Shown: positions 6,584-6,611 of the stretch, piece by piece
Position numbering within the stretch: the first letter of the stretch is position 1
Layout: each line of letters begins with the position of its first letter
From: an uncultured Actinomycetes bacterium
GTDB lineage: Bacteria > Actinomycetota > Actinomycetes > S36-B12
DNA: 6,611 bases
Reading direction: 5' to 3'
Assembly: GCA_937876275.1 (NCBI GenBank)
Contig: CALFIA010000014.1
Location: forward strand, 1 to 6,611
Translations under genes and position numbers: made by a program
Notes under the pieces: model-generated
Database searches by the model: none
The model's input: the letters and a program-made list of their open reading frames with translations, nothing else
What the model was told of the DNA's origin: nothing

Positions 6584-6611
6584 GTGGCCTCCGTGACCCC
6601 TGTGATCTCTG
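6584..6611 (+). CDS. Start of an unidentified gene, cut by right edge
   Basis: A GTG follows a consensus AGGAGG by seven bases and the frame stays open to the window end, giving MASVTPVIS. Nine residues are too few to recognise a family. The gene would be divergent from parC, with 87 bases between the two starts, and may share control elements with it. A second GTG at 6593 is in the same frame but is less well spaced. Alternatively this could be a chance Shine-Dalgarno match. Confidence 0.5.

Overview
The window is a compact, high-GC stretch (about 60% or more G+C by eye) of ordinary bacterial chromosome. The gene types and protein wording point to an actinomycete (Actinomycetota). The evidence is a second-type (topoisomerase IV-like) ParE/ParC pair resembling the Streptomyces proteins, an FprA-type adrenodoxin-reductase-like enzyme, a short mycobacterial-type beta-carbonic anhydrase, GTG starts and a possible leaderless gene. 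I see no mobile element, CRISPR array, tRNA or rRNA. The genus cannot be fixed from the sequence alone.

Layout from left to right. (1) Bases 2-1054, plus strand: the C-terminal part of ParE, cut by the left edge, carrying the TOPRIM metal-binding site. (2) Bases 1085-1597, minus strand: a complete beta-carbonic anhydrase, convergent with parE across a 30-base gap. (3) Bases 1598-1749: a 152-base divergent intergenic region with a possible leaderless -10 box for the anhydrase, a nested inverted repeat and a strong ribosome binding site for the next gene. (4) Bases 1750-3105, plus strand: FprA ferredoxin/adrenodoxin-type NADP reductase. (5) Bases 3102-4055, minus strand: a sucrase/ferredoxin-like (thioredoxin-fold, predicted [2Fe-2S]) protein, whose stop overlaps the fprA stop tail-to-tail. 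(6) Bases 4052-6496, minus strand: ParC, whose stop overlaps the start of the Fe-S gene as ATGA, so the two probably form an operon. (7) Bases 6497-6583: a short divergent intergenic region with a perfect hairpin. (8) From 6584, plus strand: the first nine codons of another gene behind a consensus AGGAGG.

How the parts relate. ParE and ParC together make a heterotetrameric type IIA topoisomerase that passes one duplex through another, chiefly to unlink daughter chromosomes. ParC lacks the GyrA box needed for DNA wrapping, which supports topoisomerase IV rather than gyrase. The two subunit genes are not adjacent. They lie on opposite strands with three metabolic or redox genes between them. 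FprA (NADPH to FAD to a one-electron carrier) faces a predicted histidine-ligated [2Fe-2S] protein, an arrangement that raises, but does not prove, a donor/acceptor relationship. The carbonic anhydrase has no evident link to either theme.

I did not find a clearly new system. The most interesting points are the redox pair with its overlapping tails, the translational coupling of a topoisomerase gene to an Fe-S protein gene, and the probable leaderless start of the carbonic anhydrase.
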